A stretch of 64,000 nucleotides of DNA, from contig OX637393.1 of assembly GCA_951799425.1 (NCBI GenBank), forward strand, positions 24,570,744 through 24,634,743, read 5' to 3'. The notes under the pieces are model-generated. The model did not search any database, had not been told where the DNA came from, and was given only the letters and a program-made list of their open reading frames with translations. This DNA comes from Ilex aquifolium. Lineage: Eukaryota > Streptophyta > Magnoliopsida > Aquifoliales > Aquifoliaceae. Shown here one piece after another: positions 22,506-34,245 of the stretch (position 1 is the first letter of the stretch; every line of letters begins with the position of its first letter). Made by a program: the position numbers and the translations under genes.

Positions 22506-24315
22506 TGATGAGCACAAAATATTGTATATTTCAAGGCCTCATTACATGCATTTTAACTCAACTTTTGCATCTAAGTACTTAGAGTTAGCCGATTTTATGA
22601 ATAATGTTGAATTCTTGATGTTGCATGTTTTTATAGCTTAAATCATGTATTTTAGGACCTTGCAACTATGTTGGATGTGTGGTGAGGGCATGGACACATT
22701 ACATGAAGATTTGGAGGCTTAAAAGTGAAGAAATCAAGGAGGTATTGGTGTTTGGTAACAAAGGCGCCAGCAGCCACACCACTAGGTTGAAGAGCCTCGG
22801 TTTTCCTCCATTTTTACCATGATCCACTTAGAATCTGAAAAAGTTAAAAACATGAAAGTTGTAGATCTGGATGTTTTCTGTATTTTGTCAAAATTTTAGC
22901 TCAATCCAATGGTTGGATCAAAAGTTATGCCGATTCTAAGAAAAGTGGTCCGGAGCAGAAAACAGTACCGGTACACAGTACCGGTACGCTCCCAGAACAA
23001 CCCAGAACTCTTCTCCACTTGCTTGGGGGTCCCACCATTGATTCTCCCACACCTAGGCCGAAATTTTATCCCTACAACCATGCCTCCTACACCCTACTTG
23101 AATACATTTTGAAGGCTTGGGCATTAAGGGAAGAGAGAGAGAAAGGGGGCTGCCATGTGGGTTGCAGGCTAGCTCTTCCTTAGCCTGTCAAGAGCCATAA
23201 CTCAGCCTCCCATTGATGGGAGGCCTGCACACAGCTAGGGGGGACCACCATGCACGAAAATTGAAGGCTAACTCTCCAATATATTCAGCATTTACACATT
23301 GTATTGGGGTGGCTACCTAAGCTTAGATAGTTCCTAGGAAGAAGAAGATGAATAGTAGAATAGAAATTTATGTTTTTGCATTTTTCTTCCATCATTTCAG
23401 TTGTAGTTTATTGTAAGGATCTTGTAATCTTCATTCCTTTCCTTTAATGTCATTTATTTCAAGTATATTTCAAGTTTAGTCTTGCATTTTAGATTTCACC
23501 ATTAATGCTTTCAAGTTCTTCATTTTTCAAGCTTTAAAATGGGTATTGAATATTTTTCTTCTTAGTTTAAGTTTTCTTGCATTAGTTCAAGTTCCATGCT
23601 TCATTTCTTCATTATGTCCATTTACATTATGCATGTCTTTCATTTTATCATGAGTAGCTAGATTTTAAGTTGGTTAATCCAAGGGAGAATTCCTCTTAGG
23701 TGTGCCACTTCAACTCACTTTCATTCCTCCTCTCAGAGTATGATGACTCGGTTTGACTGGGTTGGGGTGAGGACATGGTTGTGAGTTCTTGATACACCGT
23801 AGGCATCGTCACGGGGTATGCTTGAATCCTCACCTCCATTTTAGTCCCGAGCGTCCCACGAATCAATCGTACATCTAGGCTCTATTGGAGGAAGGCTTGA
23901 GTTGACTTGGTATTCCTATTGGAATGACCACTTTGGATTAGCCAACATTTGTTTTCATTGCATTTTCATTCAAAAACTTCACTCACAAAACACAAACACA
24001 AGATTTTACATTTTCCCTTTTGTTCACCAAAATCACTTTCACACACTCGAACTTTCCTTCCCTGAGGAGACGACCTTGGAATACTTTTCCAAGTAAAACA
24101 CCGACACACAAAAGACTCTTTGCGATTGGGGAGCACTTTTGTTCACACACCCGCATTTCATTCACATTTTGTTCATTCCATTTTCCACCAATCCGTTGTT
24201 GCCTAATCTCTTGTATCATTCCGAGAGAGAGTGACACTCCCTTCACACATACACCATATACACATTAAAGGGATGATATTAAGGGGTTAGGAACTACAAC
24301 GTTTTTGCTCAATCA
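22506..24315 (+). repeat. Element B 3' LTR
   Basis: 1810 bp, same ends as the 5' LTR. The palindrome cluster (about 22965-22988) is reduced to two adjacent GTACCGGTAC copies. Confidence 0.92.
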
Positions 24316-25344
24316 CTTAGCCACGTCTTGCTTCATCCCTTTCCACCAATATTGACGCTTCATGTCTCTATACATCTTAGTACTACCCGGATGTATTGAG
24401 AATTTTGAACGATGACACTCACCCAACACTTCTTGCCTTACTTGGTCATTGTTTGGTACACATAGTCTTCCACGAAACTTTAACTCGTCATCGTGTATGG
24501 ACCAGTTCTCAAGAACCTCATTCCTCTTCAATCTATCCCGGATAGTTTCCAACTCTGTGTCTAATCGTTGCAACTCTACAATCCGTTGTCGGAGAATTGG
24601 TTGAGCTATAAGATTGAGTAAGCAGGGTCGATCCCCCTGCCTATCCACCAATAGGTCAAAGTCCTCCAAAGCATTAATCATCTTCCACCTATTAACAACA
24701 AGAACATTGATTTCTCCCAGAGACTTTCTGCTCAGTGCATCAGCTACTACATTAGCCTTCCCCGGATGGTAGTTAAGTGTGAAATCGTAATCTTCCAAAT
24801 ATTCGATCCTCCTTCTTTGTCGGAGATTCAAATCTTTCTGTGTGAATATATACTTGAGACTCTTATGATCAGAAAACACCTGAAACTTTTCTCCATACAA
24901 GTAACACCTCCACAACTTAAGAGCAAGGACCACGGCGGCGAGCTCTAAGTCGTTAGTGGGATAGTTCCGCTCATGAACCTTTAGTTGTCTCGATCCATAT
25001 GCGACTACCCTACCTCCCTGCATTAGCACACATCCTAACCCTCGTAACGAAGCATCGGTGTAAACATCGTATCCTTCCCCACTGCTAGGAATAATGAGGA
25101 CATGGACTGTTGTCAACCTCTCCTTCAAGGTGCAAAAGGCTTGTTCACACGCTTGAGTCCACAAGAACCTTTCCCCCTTCTTGGTGAGGCGGGTCATTGG
25201 CATCGCGAGCTTTGAGAACCCTTCCACAAACCTCCGGTAATAGCCTGCTAATCCCAGGAAACTACGTACTTCGGTCACATTCCTGGGTGGTTCCCATTTC
25301 ATCACGGCTTCAATCTTTGCGGGGTCAACAGCTACGCCTCGTTC
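24316..25344 (-). pseudogene. G2 RNase H and integrase N-terminus
   Basis: Frame from [21 protein letters not shown] through [15 protein letters not shown] (RT thumb), then the RNase H segment [35 protein letters not shown] and [18 protein letters not shown], ending in the integrase zinc finger start [19 protein letters not shown]. One in-frame TAG at 25342-25344 separates it from the RT part. At 24316 the frame is cut by element B and resumes at 17535. Confidence 0.9.
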
Positions 25345-26628
25345 CTACACAACATGGCTAAGGAATTTCACTTCCTTTATCCAGAACTCGCATTTGCTCA
25401 TCTTAGCACACAACTTATGCTCTTTCAAGGTCTGAAGCACTACCGAAAGATGGTGTTCATGTTCCCTTTGTGTCTGTGAATAGATTAATATGTCATCAAT
25501 AAACACAATGACAAACTGATCTAGATACGGCCGGAATACCCTATGCATCAAATCCATGAAGGCTGCAGGAGCATTAGTCAGTCCGAACGGCATTATCGTA
25601 TATTCGAAATGACCATACCGGGTACAGAAAGCTATCTTAGGAATATCCTCCTCCTTGATCCGTAGTTGATGGTCCCCTGTGCGAAGATCAATCTTGGAGT
25701 AATACTTAGAACCCCTCAGCTGATCGAATAAATCATCAATTCGTGGCAACGAAGATTTATTCTTCACTGTCACTTGATTCAACCTTCGGTAATCTGTGCA
25801 TAACCGAAGTGTTTCGTCATGCTTCTTCACAAAGAGGACCGGGGCTCCCCAAGGTGAAGTTCTTAAACGGATAAACCCAATAGCCAATAAATGGTCCAAC
25901 TGTTTCCTTAGCTCCTTCAACTCCAAAGGTGCCATCCTATAGGGAGCAATGGATATGGGTTCGGTTCCCGGATAGAGATCAATCGTAAACTCAATCTCTC
26001 TCTGTGGGGGTAACCCGGGTAATTCATCTGGGAAGACATCCAGAAACTCTGACACTATCAATACCACGTCCGGTAGGGATCTGTCCCGATCATCTCCCAT
26101 TAAGCTAGCTAAGAAACTCAAATGGATCCCCGCCTTAGCTTTCAAGAATCTACTACCCGTAGTAGGAAATGGATGGTAAGAATTCCGATCATTCATGAAA
26201 CTTAAAACTACCCCTCCCGGTAATTGAAATGAAATCCGCTTGAGAAAACAATCCATTACCGTACGGAAAGTGGACAACAAGTTCATCCCAAATATTATGT
26301 CATACCCCTTCATGTCTAATGCAACCAAGGCTACAATCAATTCTTGCTCCCCAATTCGAAGCACACAACCTCTACACACCCTTTTAGTATCTAATCGTTC
26401 TCCCGTAGACATGTCAATACTCAAGGCATGTTCTAACTTCTCAAATTCCAACCCCAAATTAAGAGCATATATAGTGTGTATGAATGAATGAGTCGCACCG
26501 AGATCAAATAGAATTCGGGCCCAAGAATTAAAAAGAAGAACGATACCTTCCACAACTGCATTGGAAACGTCTTCCTCCGGTTGGGTCAAAGCAAAAACTC
26601 TTCCTCGATTGGTACTGCCTGGGGCCAT
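25345..26628 (-). pseudogene. G2 protease and reverse transcriptase
   Basis: Protease: [13 protein letters not shown] (the usual D-S/T-G-A-S/T site with Leu in place of Ser/Thr). [82 protein letters not shown] and the catalytic FIDDILIYS. The pair of Asp is intact. The only defects are one TAG to gag (26644) and one TAG to RNase H (25342). Confidence 0.92.
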
Positions 26629-26643
26629 AGCTGCTAACGGTTT

Positions 26644-27150
26644 CTACTGTAGTGGCTTCTGTAGGGGTGGCCTATTTGTATTTACCTGTTCTGTTGCTTG
26701 ACTGGTCTTTGGTGGAAACGATGGGCAGTTATTTCTGAAGTGCCCAAGCCCTCCACATGCGAAGCATTGACGCGGGTTAGTGTCTGCTCTATTCTGAGTA
26801 ACCCCAGCTCCTCGAACGGCTTGATTCCTTTGCCCCGAAGCTTGGTCAGGTCGGCGGTACAGATCTGCCCTTTGTGTGACTCCACTACTGCTACCGGCTC
26901 TCAAGGCATCTCTACTAGCGAAGTTTTTGTCTTCGTCTGGTCTTCTCTATGTCTCTCTCCACCAAGTTTTCCCATTCCACTAGATCCTTGTATTCTCGAA
27001 TTCGGAGTGCAACTAGCTTCTCGCGGATGGAAGGCCTCAAACCTTGTTCAAAGCGTTTAGCCCTCTTTGCATCAGTGGCCACAAACTCGATTGCGTAGCG
27101 AGACAACTCATCGAATTCGAATAAATAATTAATCCCTAACCTAACTAAAC
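26644..27150 (-). pseudogene. G2 gag, C-terminal part only
   Basis: ELSRYAIEFVATDAKRAKRF, then RPSIREKLVALRIREYKDLV and the knuckle CFACGGLGHFRNNC (C-X2-C-X4-H-X4-C). The typical gag N-terminal two thirds are missing, the homology starting abruptly at about 27120. A frame break lies near 26910. Confidence 0.85.
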
Positions 27151-27277
27151 AAAAAATCACACCTATTTGATAAACATATAACCTCAAACAAATTCAAGCC
27201 TAAAGTTTCTTCAACCTAACCTAATACTCCAGTGATAATCCACAACCTACAGCTCCCATGTAAGACCTAAAGCCTAA

Positions 27278-27289
27278 GCTCTGATACCA
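27278..27289 (-). promoter_or_regulatory. G2 primer-binding site (initiator tRNA-Met)
   Basis: TGGTATCAGAGC on the - strand, five bases from the 5' LTR. Confidence 0.9.
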
Positions 27290-27294
27290 AAACC

Positions 27295-27700
27295 TGTAAC
27301 GCCCCAAAATCCCACTTGGACGGCATTACTATTTAAAACCATTCACATCAGGAGAGCAACTAATAATTTCCATAAGTAAAGAAAATTTCATTCATCATGC
27401 ACAATATCTATAACATCATCCAAAAGAATAAGCCAAACCATGGCCATTACATCCAAAAAGAATATGTCCCACTAAGACAAGTACATCAAAAATAACTATT
27501 ATCTTGCAGTGGAATGAACACAATATCATTTGTACATTGTCCCAAAATCATCTCCTAGTCTAGGGCATAAAAAAAACAACTCTATACATTCCCCTCGGGA
27601 TCCACGCTTCCATCTAATTGAGTTTCCCAAGTTATTTGCTCATCAACTCCGAGCTCCTCCTCTAAACCATAATCTGAAAAATATATTGTTTGTAGGGGGT
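27295..27700 (-). repeat. G2 5' LTR, truncated
   Basis: Begins TGTAACGCCCC like the 3' LTR and matches its first 400 bp, then stops at a junction flanked by a 21-bp direct repeat (27651-27671 and 27701-27721). About 1.85 kb of the LTR, including the expected U3, is gone. Confidence 0.88.
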
Positions 27701-27721
27701 GAGCTCCTCCTCTAAACCATA

Positions 27722-28440
27722 GAATACATGATCACAAACATAGAAACATGACTCTGGATAGTTATTATAATGTTTTGTGAGGACTATGGCAGAAGTTAGA
27801 TCAATATCAAGTGTTATAGGCTGGTTGCCTTGGGGATGCCCATAAATTTGAAAAGACGGTGGAACATGAGTGCATCTTTGAAGTCTTAGTTGGCCTGAAT
27901 ATGGGTTTGATCCAATTCACATACACGTTTTGGGATGTGATTCATTGTCTTCTCTCATAGTAGAAGGAATGTTGTGCTTCAGTCGTTTATCGTAGATAGA
28001 TATGCCCTTGCCTTTCGCTCTCACCGGGAACGTAAAGGGACTAATGGGGTTGTGATAGTGATCGTGTAGTTGCTCCCATTTCTGATAACAAAGATAAGTT
28101 TGTGTGTGATTATTGTGGTAAATCAAGACACACCAAAGCTAGTTGTTGGAAAATACAAGATTGACATATTTGTGTAGAGGGGGTTGCAGTAGAGGAGTTA
28201 CTAGCTCTCATGCTCATCTTACTTTCATTGACTCTTCTTTGAGTCCCTTTGATGTCTCATGACACAATTGAAGTTTGCCTCGCTGTTGCATACACTTCAT
28301 CATTTGCTCACTCAAGCATTCATGCCAAAACAGATAATGCCACTTCCTTGTCTTGTAGTCCCTCTTGGATCATTCATTTGGAGGCATCTTACCCATTGAA
28401 AGGTTTTTCCACTTTTTTTCACTTCTTATAATACTTGTTC
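27722..28440 (+). pseudogene. Ty1/copia gag-protease fragment
   Basis: The + strand reads HKFEKTVEHECIFEVLVGLN and, after stops, KFVCDYCGKSRHTKASCWKIQD, a C-X2-C-X4-H-X4-C knuckle in the Asn/Lys-rich setting typical of copia gag. Near 28360 SWIIHLEASYP resembles the copia protease start (WIIDSGASDH). Heavily decayed, no LTR of its own seen. Confidence 0.65.
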
Positions 28441-29697
28441 TGTAAAACTCGGGTAAATTTGAACTTTTTCTGAAAAAGGGCAAAACGGTAATTTGCCACT
28501 ATAATGCGTATTTAAAATACTCATGTTTCTAGAGCTCAGATGACACAACGGACTTCGTCGTTAGATTTGTATCGCGAAATCTAGTTACCCTGTCAAATTT
28601 CAACGAATTCTGAGATAGTCAAATTTTGCACGTATTTCGAGGCGACTTGGTGGCGGCTGACCTCACAAAGGTCCCCACAAATGAATTTTATAAAATTTCC
28701 TTATAATTGAATTAAAGTTCAAATAAAATTAATTTGAACTTAAACCGGGATGAAATTAATCATTTCGGGGCAGAAACGGACCCGGAAAAGAGGGAGCGTG
28801 TGGCGCGACGTGGACCGCGCATTTTGAGGCTATAAATATAGACAAATATCAGAATTTTGGGGAAATTCCCCATTCATCAGCCGGCCAAAGAGAGGAGAGA
28901 AAGAGAGAAAAGAAAAATTGGACTTCAAGTCTTCTCTCGACGATTTTCGAAGCTCCGTTGATTGAATCGACTCGGACCAAGAGTTAAAGTCGATCACCTC
29001 GACGAGGGCTACACAACCACACCAAGAACGAGTGATTTCACCGAAGATCCAAAGAGGAGATTTTGGGAAATCCAAGGTTTGAGGTTGAGGTTGGTGTTTT
29101 TGAAGGTTCTACCTTCGTTCTATGCTCCAAGAGGTAGGGTTCCCTCCTACTTTGGTTTATTTCCATCCTATGGTGTCCATAGGAAATGTGGAGCTGTTAT
29201 ATGGGCTGTTTTGAGACTGTTTTATGGACTGTTTATATGGGCTGTTTTGGGGCTGTTATATGGACTGTTTTGGGGCTGTTTTATGGACAGTTATATGGAC
29301 TGTTTTTGGGCTGTTATATGGACTATTTTGGAGCTGTTTTATGGGCTGTTATATAGACTATTTTGGGGCTGTTATATGGGCTGTTTTGGGGCTGTTAAGT
29401 TAGCTGTTTTTGGGCTGTTATGTGGGCTGTTATTTGTTATATTGTGCCTTGTGAAAGAGATGAATTTTGGCAAGTATATGCATTAGATATCAAGTGCCAT
29501 GACATATGTTGAGATATGTGGTTGAAATGGGTCCATATGGCATTCATAGCATGTTGGAAATAATTGTTGTTTGCAATGATTCATTACATTGCATATGCAC
29601 GGAGACATCGCATATATTGGGTGTGAGTGCATTGTGATATCAAACACCACACTTGGTGATTGATAAGTGGACTCGGAAAGGTTGGGTCGAAGACCTA
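28441..29697 (+). repeat. Truncated LTR related to G1
   Basis: Starts TGTAAAACTCGGGTAAATTT and aligns with the G1 LTRs (31435 and 38953) through the TATA region (TATAAATATA at 28831) and the CTGTTTTGGGG minisatellite, ending abruptly at about 29697. No interior or second LTR adjoins it. Confidence 0.8.
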
Positions 29698-30604
29698 TTT
29701 TTTTCAGACTTTGCATGTTCATTTTTTCCATTTTTCACTTTCTTGGTTTTTTTTTCCTCTTTTATTTTTTCTGTATCCTTCTAATTTAGAAGAAGGTGCA
29801 AGAAAATTGTGTAGCAAAGGTAGGTTTAATATATTTTCATATGTGGCTCGGTTATTTTTCGGGTTTTAAGAAAAGAATTTATATTCTTTTAGGCTCAATC
29901 AAGGCTGACTAAGGATATAATTTTGTAAAAGAAATGGTTAAGGCTCAAGATTAATCAAAAATGGCTTTTCCAGAAATCATATATTTGTACTCTTTCTAAA
30001 TGAAAGTTAAGGATAATACTAACAATATAATTCGATAAGTGTTAATCAAAACAAAATTAATAAGATTATTCAAAGAAAATTTACCGTTGAATCGAAGAGT
30101 CTTATTTGAGTAGATGTAGAATATCTCTCCAAGAATGATTGGCTCAAATTCTGCAATTGGATTTACATCTCCACTATATATGCAAAGAGTGTAATATTTC
30201 ACAAGGTTTCTAAAATAAGGAAATCTATTTTGTGCTTATAAGAATAAGTTTAAACAAAAATATTAAGATAATACACAACTAAAATATGAAAATCATGCGT
30301 GATCAGATTAAGACTATTCTTGCAAAGCATTAAACTACTAACTCAATTTAATAGTGAATCATATGAAGTAATCTTCCTAACTTTTTTTTAAAAAAAACAA
30401 AAGCTTCATTTTAACTAACACAAACAAATTTAAACACACATAAGTTCAAAACAAACAAGTTCAAAACATACATAAGTTCAAGACAAATAAGTTTAAAACA
30501 AACAAGTGCAAAACATAAATTAAAGTTCAAGTGCATAAAGTAAATGTGCATAATTAAAAATTTGAGTGAAAGATAGCAAAGTTTTTGTGTAGAATCTCTA
30601 ATCT
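29698..30604. other. AT-rich non-coding region left of the Athila-type ORF
   Basis: On the - strand this follows the stop of the ORF at 30605. It holds AACTTATGTGTG-type repeats (about 30415-30530) and T-tracts. It may be the 3' interior of the Athila-type unit, but no polypurine tract or LTR was identified. Confidence 0.35.
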
Positions 30605-31434
30605 TTAAGAAGTAGAAGGTCCTCCTCCAAAATGTTCTCGCAGTAGCCTCAAGATCTCTGCTTGACTTTGTTCATAATCATTCATGCACTTGTTGATTTC
30701 TGTAATACTGGTACCAAGCTGGATGATAGTGGTTTCCAATCCTAACAAAATCTGTCTGTCAGTTCTGTCATCCACTGTTATGTATGGTTGATCCTCTTGT
30801 GGCTGCTGCTGTTCTTGCGGAATGAATTCTTTAGGTACTTGGAATAGTTCATCTTGTAGTGGAGGTGGTACTTCGGGTTGCTCTTCAGCCTGTCCTCCAT
30901 GACTCTTTTTCAATGAAGTTTTATCCAATGCTCCAAAATGGTCCACTGTTTTCCATATAGATCAATAACCATGCCCTTGTTCCTGCATAACTGAGAAACT
31001 AACATAACATATGGAAGTGAGGGTTTCTTTCTATCCACAGCAAGCAACATTTGGCCCATGATTAAGTTTGGAAGATCAATTGTGTGTCCCATCCCAAAAG
31101 CATATACAAAGTAAGCTTGCTCAGTATAAATTTGTTTTTTCTGAGCTCGGGGTAACAAACTGTTCACTGTTATCAAATTCAGAATTCAATATTAGTCTGT
31201 CAGATCCCCTTGCTTTATATATTTATTTCGTCTACCCCAAACAAACTTTGGATTACCCATCAATTCTCTCCCTACGTCATTCAAATCAGGTAATTCAGTA
31301 TAAGGATATTGAGGGTTTTCTGGTCTTTGCATGGGTTGAAAAAATTCGGCTACAGTAGCCGGTGTAACTTGAAAAACAATACTCCGTACGAACACACGCA
31401 ATTGTCTTTCTCCAATAATCTCAGCATTACTATA
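30605..31434 (-). pseudogene. Athila-type third ORF, C-terminal part (left of G1)
   Basis: Continuation of the ORF at 41429-41731. The frame reads GERQLRVFVRSIVFQVTPAT, then YTELPDLNDVGRELMGNPK and, after a frame break near 31190, YFVYAFGMGHTIDLPNLIMG and SLPYVMLVSQLCRNKGMVID, then a Gln/Pro-rich tail with heptad-like LLGLETTIIQLGTSITEIN, ending at 30605. This order resembles the plant 'putative transposon protein' ORF found with Athila elements. Function unknown in the family. Confidence 0.6.
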
Positions 31435-33893
31435 TGTAAAACCCGGGTAAATTTGAACTTTTTTCTGAAAAAAGGGCAAAACGGTAATTTACCACTATAA
31501 TGCGTATTTAAAACACTCATGTTTCTAGAGCTCGGATGACACAATGAACTTCGCCATTGGATTCGTATCGCGAAATCCAGTTACCCTGTCAGATTTCATC
31601 AAATTCTGAGATAGTCGAAATTTACACGTATTTCGAGGCGTCTGGGTGGAGGGTGACCTCACAAAGGTCCCCACAAATAAATTTTATAGAATTTCCTTAT
31701 AATTGAATTAAAGTTCAAATAAAATTAATTTGAACTTAAACCGAGATGTAATGAAACATTTCGGGACGAAAAACGGACCCAAAAGTAGGAAATATGCGGT
31801 GCGACGTGGACCGCACAATTAAAATTATAAATAGTGACTTAAATCAGATTTTTTGGAGAAAATATCTCTATTTGTTCAGCCTCACAGGTTTGGGAGAGAA
31901 GAGAGAGAAGAGAAGAAGAAAAAAATCAATCTTCAAGCTTTCTCCTTCGATTCCCGGAGTTCCGTCGGTCGGAATTCGTCGAGCCAAGAGTTAAAGTTCA
32001 TCTCCTCGACGAGGGCTACGCGTACGTACCAAAAAGAAATGATTTCACCGAAGATCCAAAGAAAGGATTTTGGAGAAATCAAAGTTTTGGGCTTGGGAAG
32101 TGTTCTTGAAGCTTCCTTCGGGTGATTTACGCACCAAGAGGTAGGGTTCCTCCTACTTTGACTTTATTCCTATCCTTTGGTGTTGAAATTGTGAGATGTT
32201 TTGGGTTGGAATTGTGGCCTGTTTAGGGGCTGTTTTGTGGCATATTTTGTGGCTGTTTTGTGGCCTGTTTTGGGGCTGTTTTGTGGCCTGTTTTGGGGCT
32301 GCTTTGTGACCTGTTTTGGGGCTGTTTTTTGGGCATGTTATATGTTTACATTATGCTTTGAGAATTAAGTGTGTCATTGCTTGATTATGTAACGACATGC
32401 TTGGTTGTTGTTGTTAGATAAAATATCGATATGTGTTTATAAGGTGTCTTTGTGAATGGAATGTGCTATGACATGCTTGAGGATGTTGTAGTTGTGTATT
32501 AATACATGTTGTTAATGTATTAGCATCATGATAAATTGTGGTAATTATGTGCATTACACATATATTGCCTTGACCCATGTTGATATGTGATTTAAGTTGT
32601 CCATATGACATTCATTACAAATGAGACATCACATTGATATGCGATGGTACATTACATTGCATTTGCACGGAGGCATCACATTCATGGGCTTAGGCATGAG
32701 TGTAGGTGTGTGTGTGTATAGACATGGTTTATTCAAACATCATACTTGGTGGTTGAAGGGTGGGCTCGGGAAAGTGGGATTGAAGATCCTATTGAGTTGC
32801 ATGGTTGCATGCATGGAAAAACTTGTGTCGGGTATAGCAAGTAGGGCTAGACTCTCCCTCGGGTGCAAAACCCGGTTATTGGTTTATTCACTTCCGTCGG
32901 TGCAAGTCCAAAAAAATGAATTAGGCATACGGAGCCGGCGGTGTAATTCCAAAATCCGTTGCCTAATAAGACACAAGATTTTGTTTATAAAACACTCATT
33001 CAATGGGTAACATCCACAGTGATTTGGTTTTATAAATACATGACTTTTATTTCAAACGATCATTGGATGGATTTTTCGTCAATTGACGGTTTCATTGCAC
33101 AAGTGCATTGCATTGTGTTGTGGGAGTCGGTGAACACTCGGGTTAAGATGCATGTGTAAGTCTCATCTCATTGCATGCATGACATGGTAAAATTCCAATA
33201 TAGAGTTGCATATTCTTGTTTGGAATGTTGTTATGGATGAATGTTGTATGTAAACATTGCATATGCATCTAGGGTGGGGAGTAGCCTCTGTAGGAGATAC
33301 TCTATTGAGCGTTGCTCATCCTATACGGGAAAATATTTCAGGTGCGGGTTTTACGCCGATGGACAACACTCACTCGGGCACTTAAGAAGGAAGAAAAGTC
33401 GAGATGTGGCTTTATTTTGAGTCCTTGTAAAATTTTTGTAAAAATTATGATTTTTGAGCATGTAAATATTTGGAAATAGTCGTAATGGGACTCATATGAA
33501 CTGTTTTGAATGTAAATTTCCTGATGTATGAGTTTGATATGAGTTTGGGTAGGTTTTCTCAAAACTCCATATTTATGGACTATTTTTAATCTAACCTTGC
33601 ATGTAATTATATGAGTATGGATAAATGGACTCGGTGTGGTCAATGTTTACTCATAAATGGACCTGGTGCTGCCAGTGTTTTATATTGGGCCTCGGATGGG
33701 TCATGTAAATGTATATTGTACAGGTTGGGTTTTGGGTAGAGCTCCCCGTACAAAGGAGACTTTGCCCGATTTTTTTTCAATTATGGACCCCGATAAATGG
33801 GGTATAACGGCGCGATATCGAGTTACTCGGTATCCACGGGTATTCCGCGGGTTGATGGGTAATCAACGGACTCCCGAATTTTGGGGCGTCACA
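31435..33893 (+). repeat. G1 5' LTR
   Basis: 2459 bp. A TATA box (ATTATAAATAG) lies near 31824-31833, preceded by an imperfect inverted repeat TGCGGT...ACCGCA (31795-31815). A CTGTTTTGGGG minisatellite spans about 32215-32335. Confidence 0.93.
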
Positions 33894-33896
33894 GCT

Positions 33897-33908
33897 TGGT
33901 ATCAGAGC
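33897..33908 (+). promoter_or_regulatory. G1 primer-binding site (initiator tRNA-Met)
   Basis: TGGTATCAGAGC, three bases after the LTR. Confidence 0.92.
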
Positions 33909-34245
33909 TTAGGTTTACGATAAACCCAGGACTTGATGGGCATGGGTCTAGACCATTGCATTCATTGTGCATTACATGTTATGTGCTTAAATTGCTACAT
34001 GTTATGTGATATGTGTTGTGTGAATTATATGCATGGTAAAATGTATATGGAAAGGAGAAACACTTGGGTTATAAAACATAACCTTGGGTTTCGAAAAAGA
34101 ATGAACGGGATGGTTCGGGGTGTTGATGTCTATTAGTGGTTGACACATGCTTTACTAGTTAGACAAGTAGAGAAATCTCAAAGTTTAAACTTGATCCCCA
34201 TTTTTGAATACTATGTAAGACTATATTGCTATCTAACATATGTAG

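Larger units (their letters stand above)
17536..24315 (+). mobile_element. Non-autonomous LTR retrotransposon B nested in G2 integrase
   Basis: 6780 bp with LTRs of 1864 and 1810 bp (TGATGAGC...CTCAATCA) and a perfect 5-bp duplication CTTAG (17531-17535 and 24316-24320). The 3.1-kb interior has an 18-base tRNA-Asp primer site, one zinc-knuckle ORF, three copies of a polypurine motif and no RT, integrase or protease. It therefore depends on enzymes from another element, plausibly an Athila type that shares the primer and the 3' motif. F (53222-55549) is a second, related copy. Confidence 0.9.
14089..27700 (-). mobile_element. Ty3/gypsy element G2 (chromovirus-like), antisense, with nested element B
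   Basis: A 2.26-kb 3' LTR, polypurine tract, integrase, RNase H, RT, protease and gag tail, primer site and truncated 5' LTR follow in order on the - strand. B (17536-24315) splits the integrase. The 5' LTR keeps only about 400 bp. The gag N-terminal part is missing: only about 160 bp separate the primer site from the gag C-terminal region. Primer type (TGGTATCAGAGC), long LTRs and the integrase tail WQHHGVEEATWEPE point to a chromovirus, perhaps Tekay/Del-like; the lineage is an inference. Confidence 0.9.

Noticed and set aside
28962-29486. 174-codon frame with a hydrophobic Leu/Phe/Gly-rich repeat, like a membrane protein
   Set aside because: It lies in the LTR leader minisatellite; the repeat pattern is that of the DNA unit, and the frame is not kept in the two G1 LTRs.
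33894-33910. tRNA gene near the primer-binding site
   Set aside because: Only the 12-base complement of a tRNA 3' end is present, as expected for a primer site; no cloverleaf. The same holds for the tRNA-Asp sites at 19403, 50222, 55066 and 57333.
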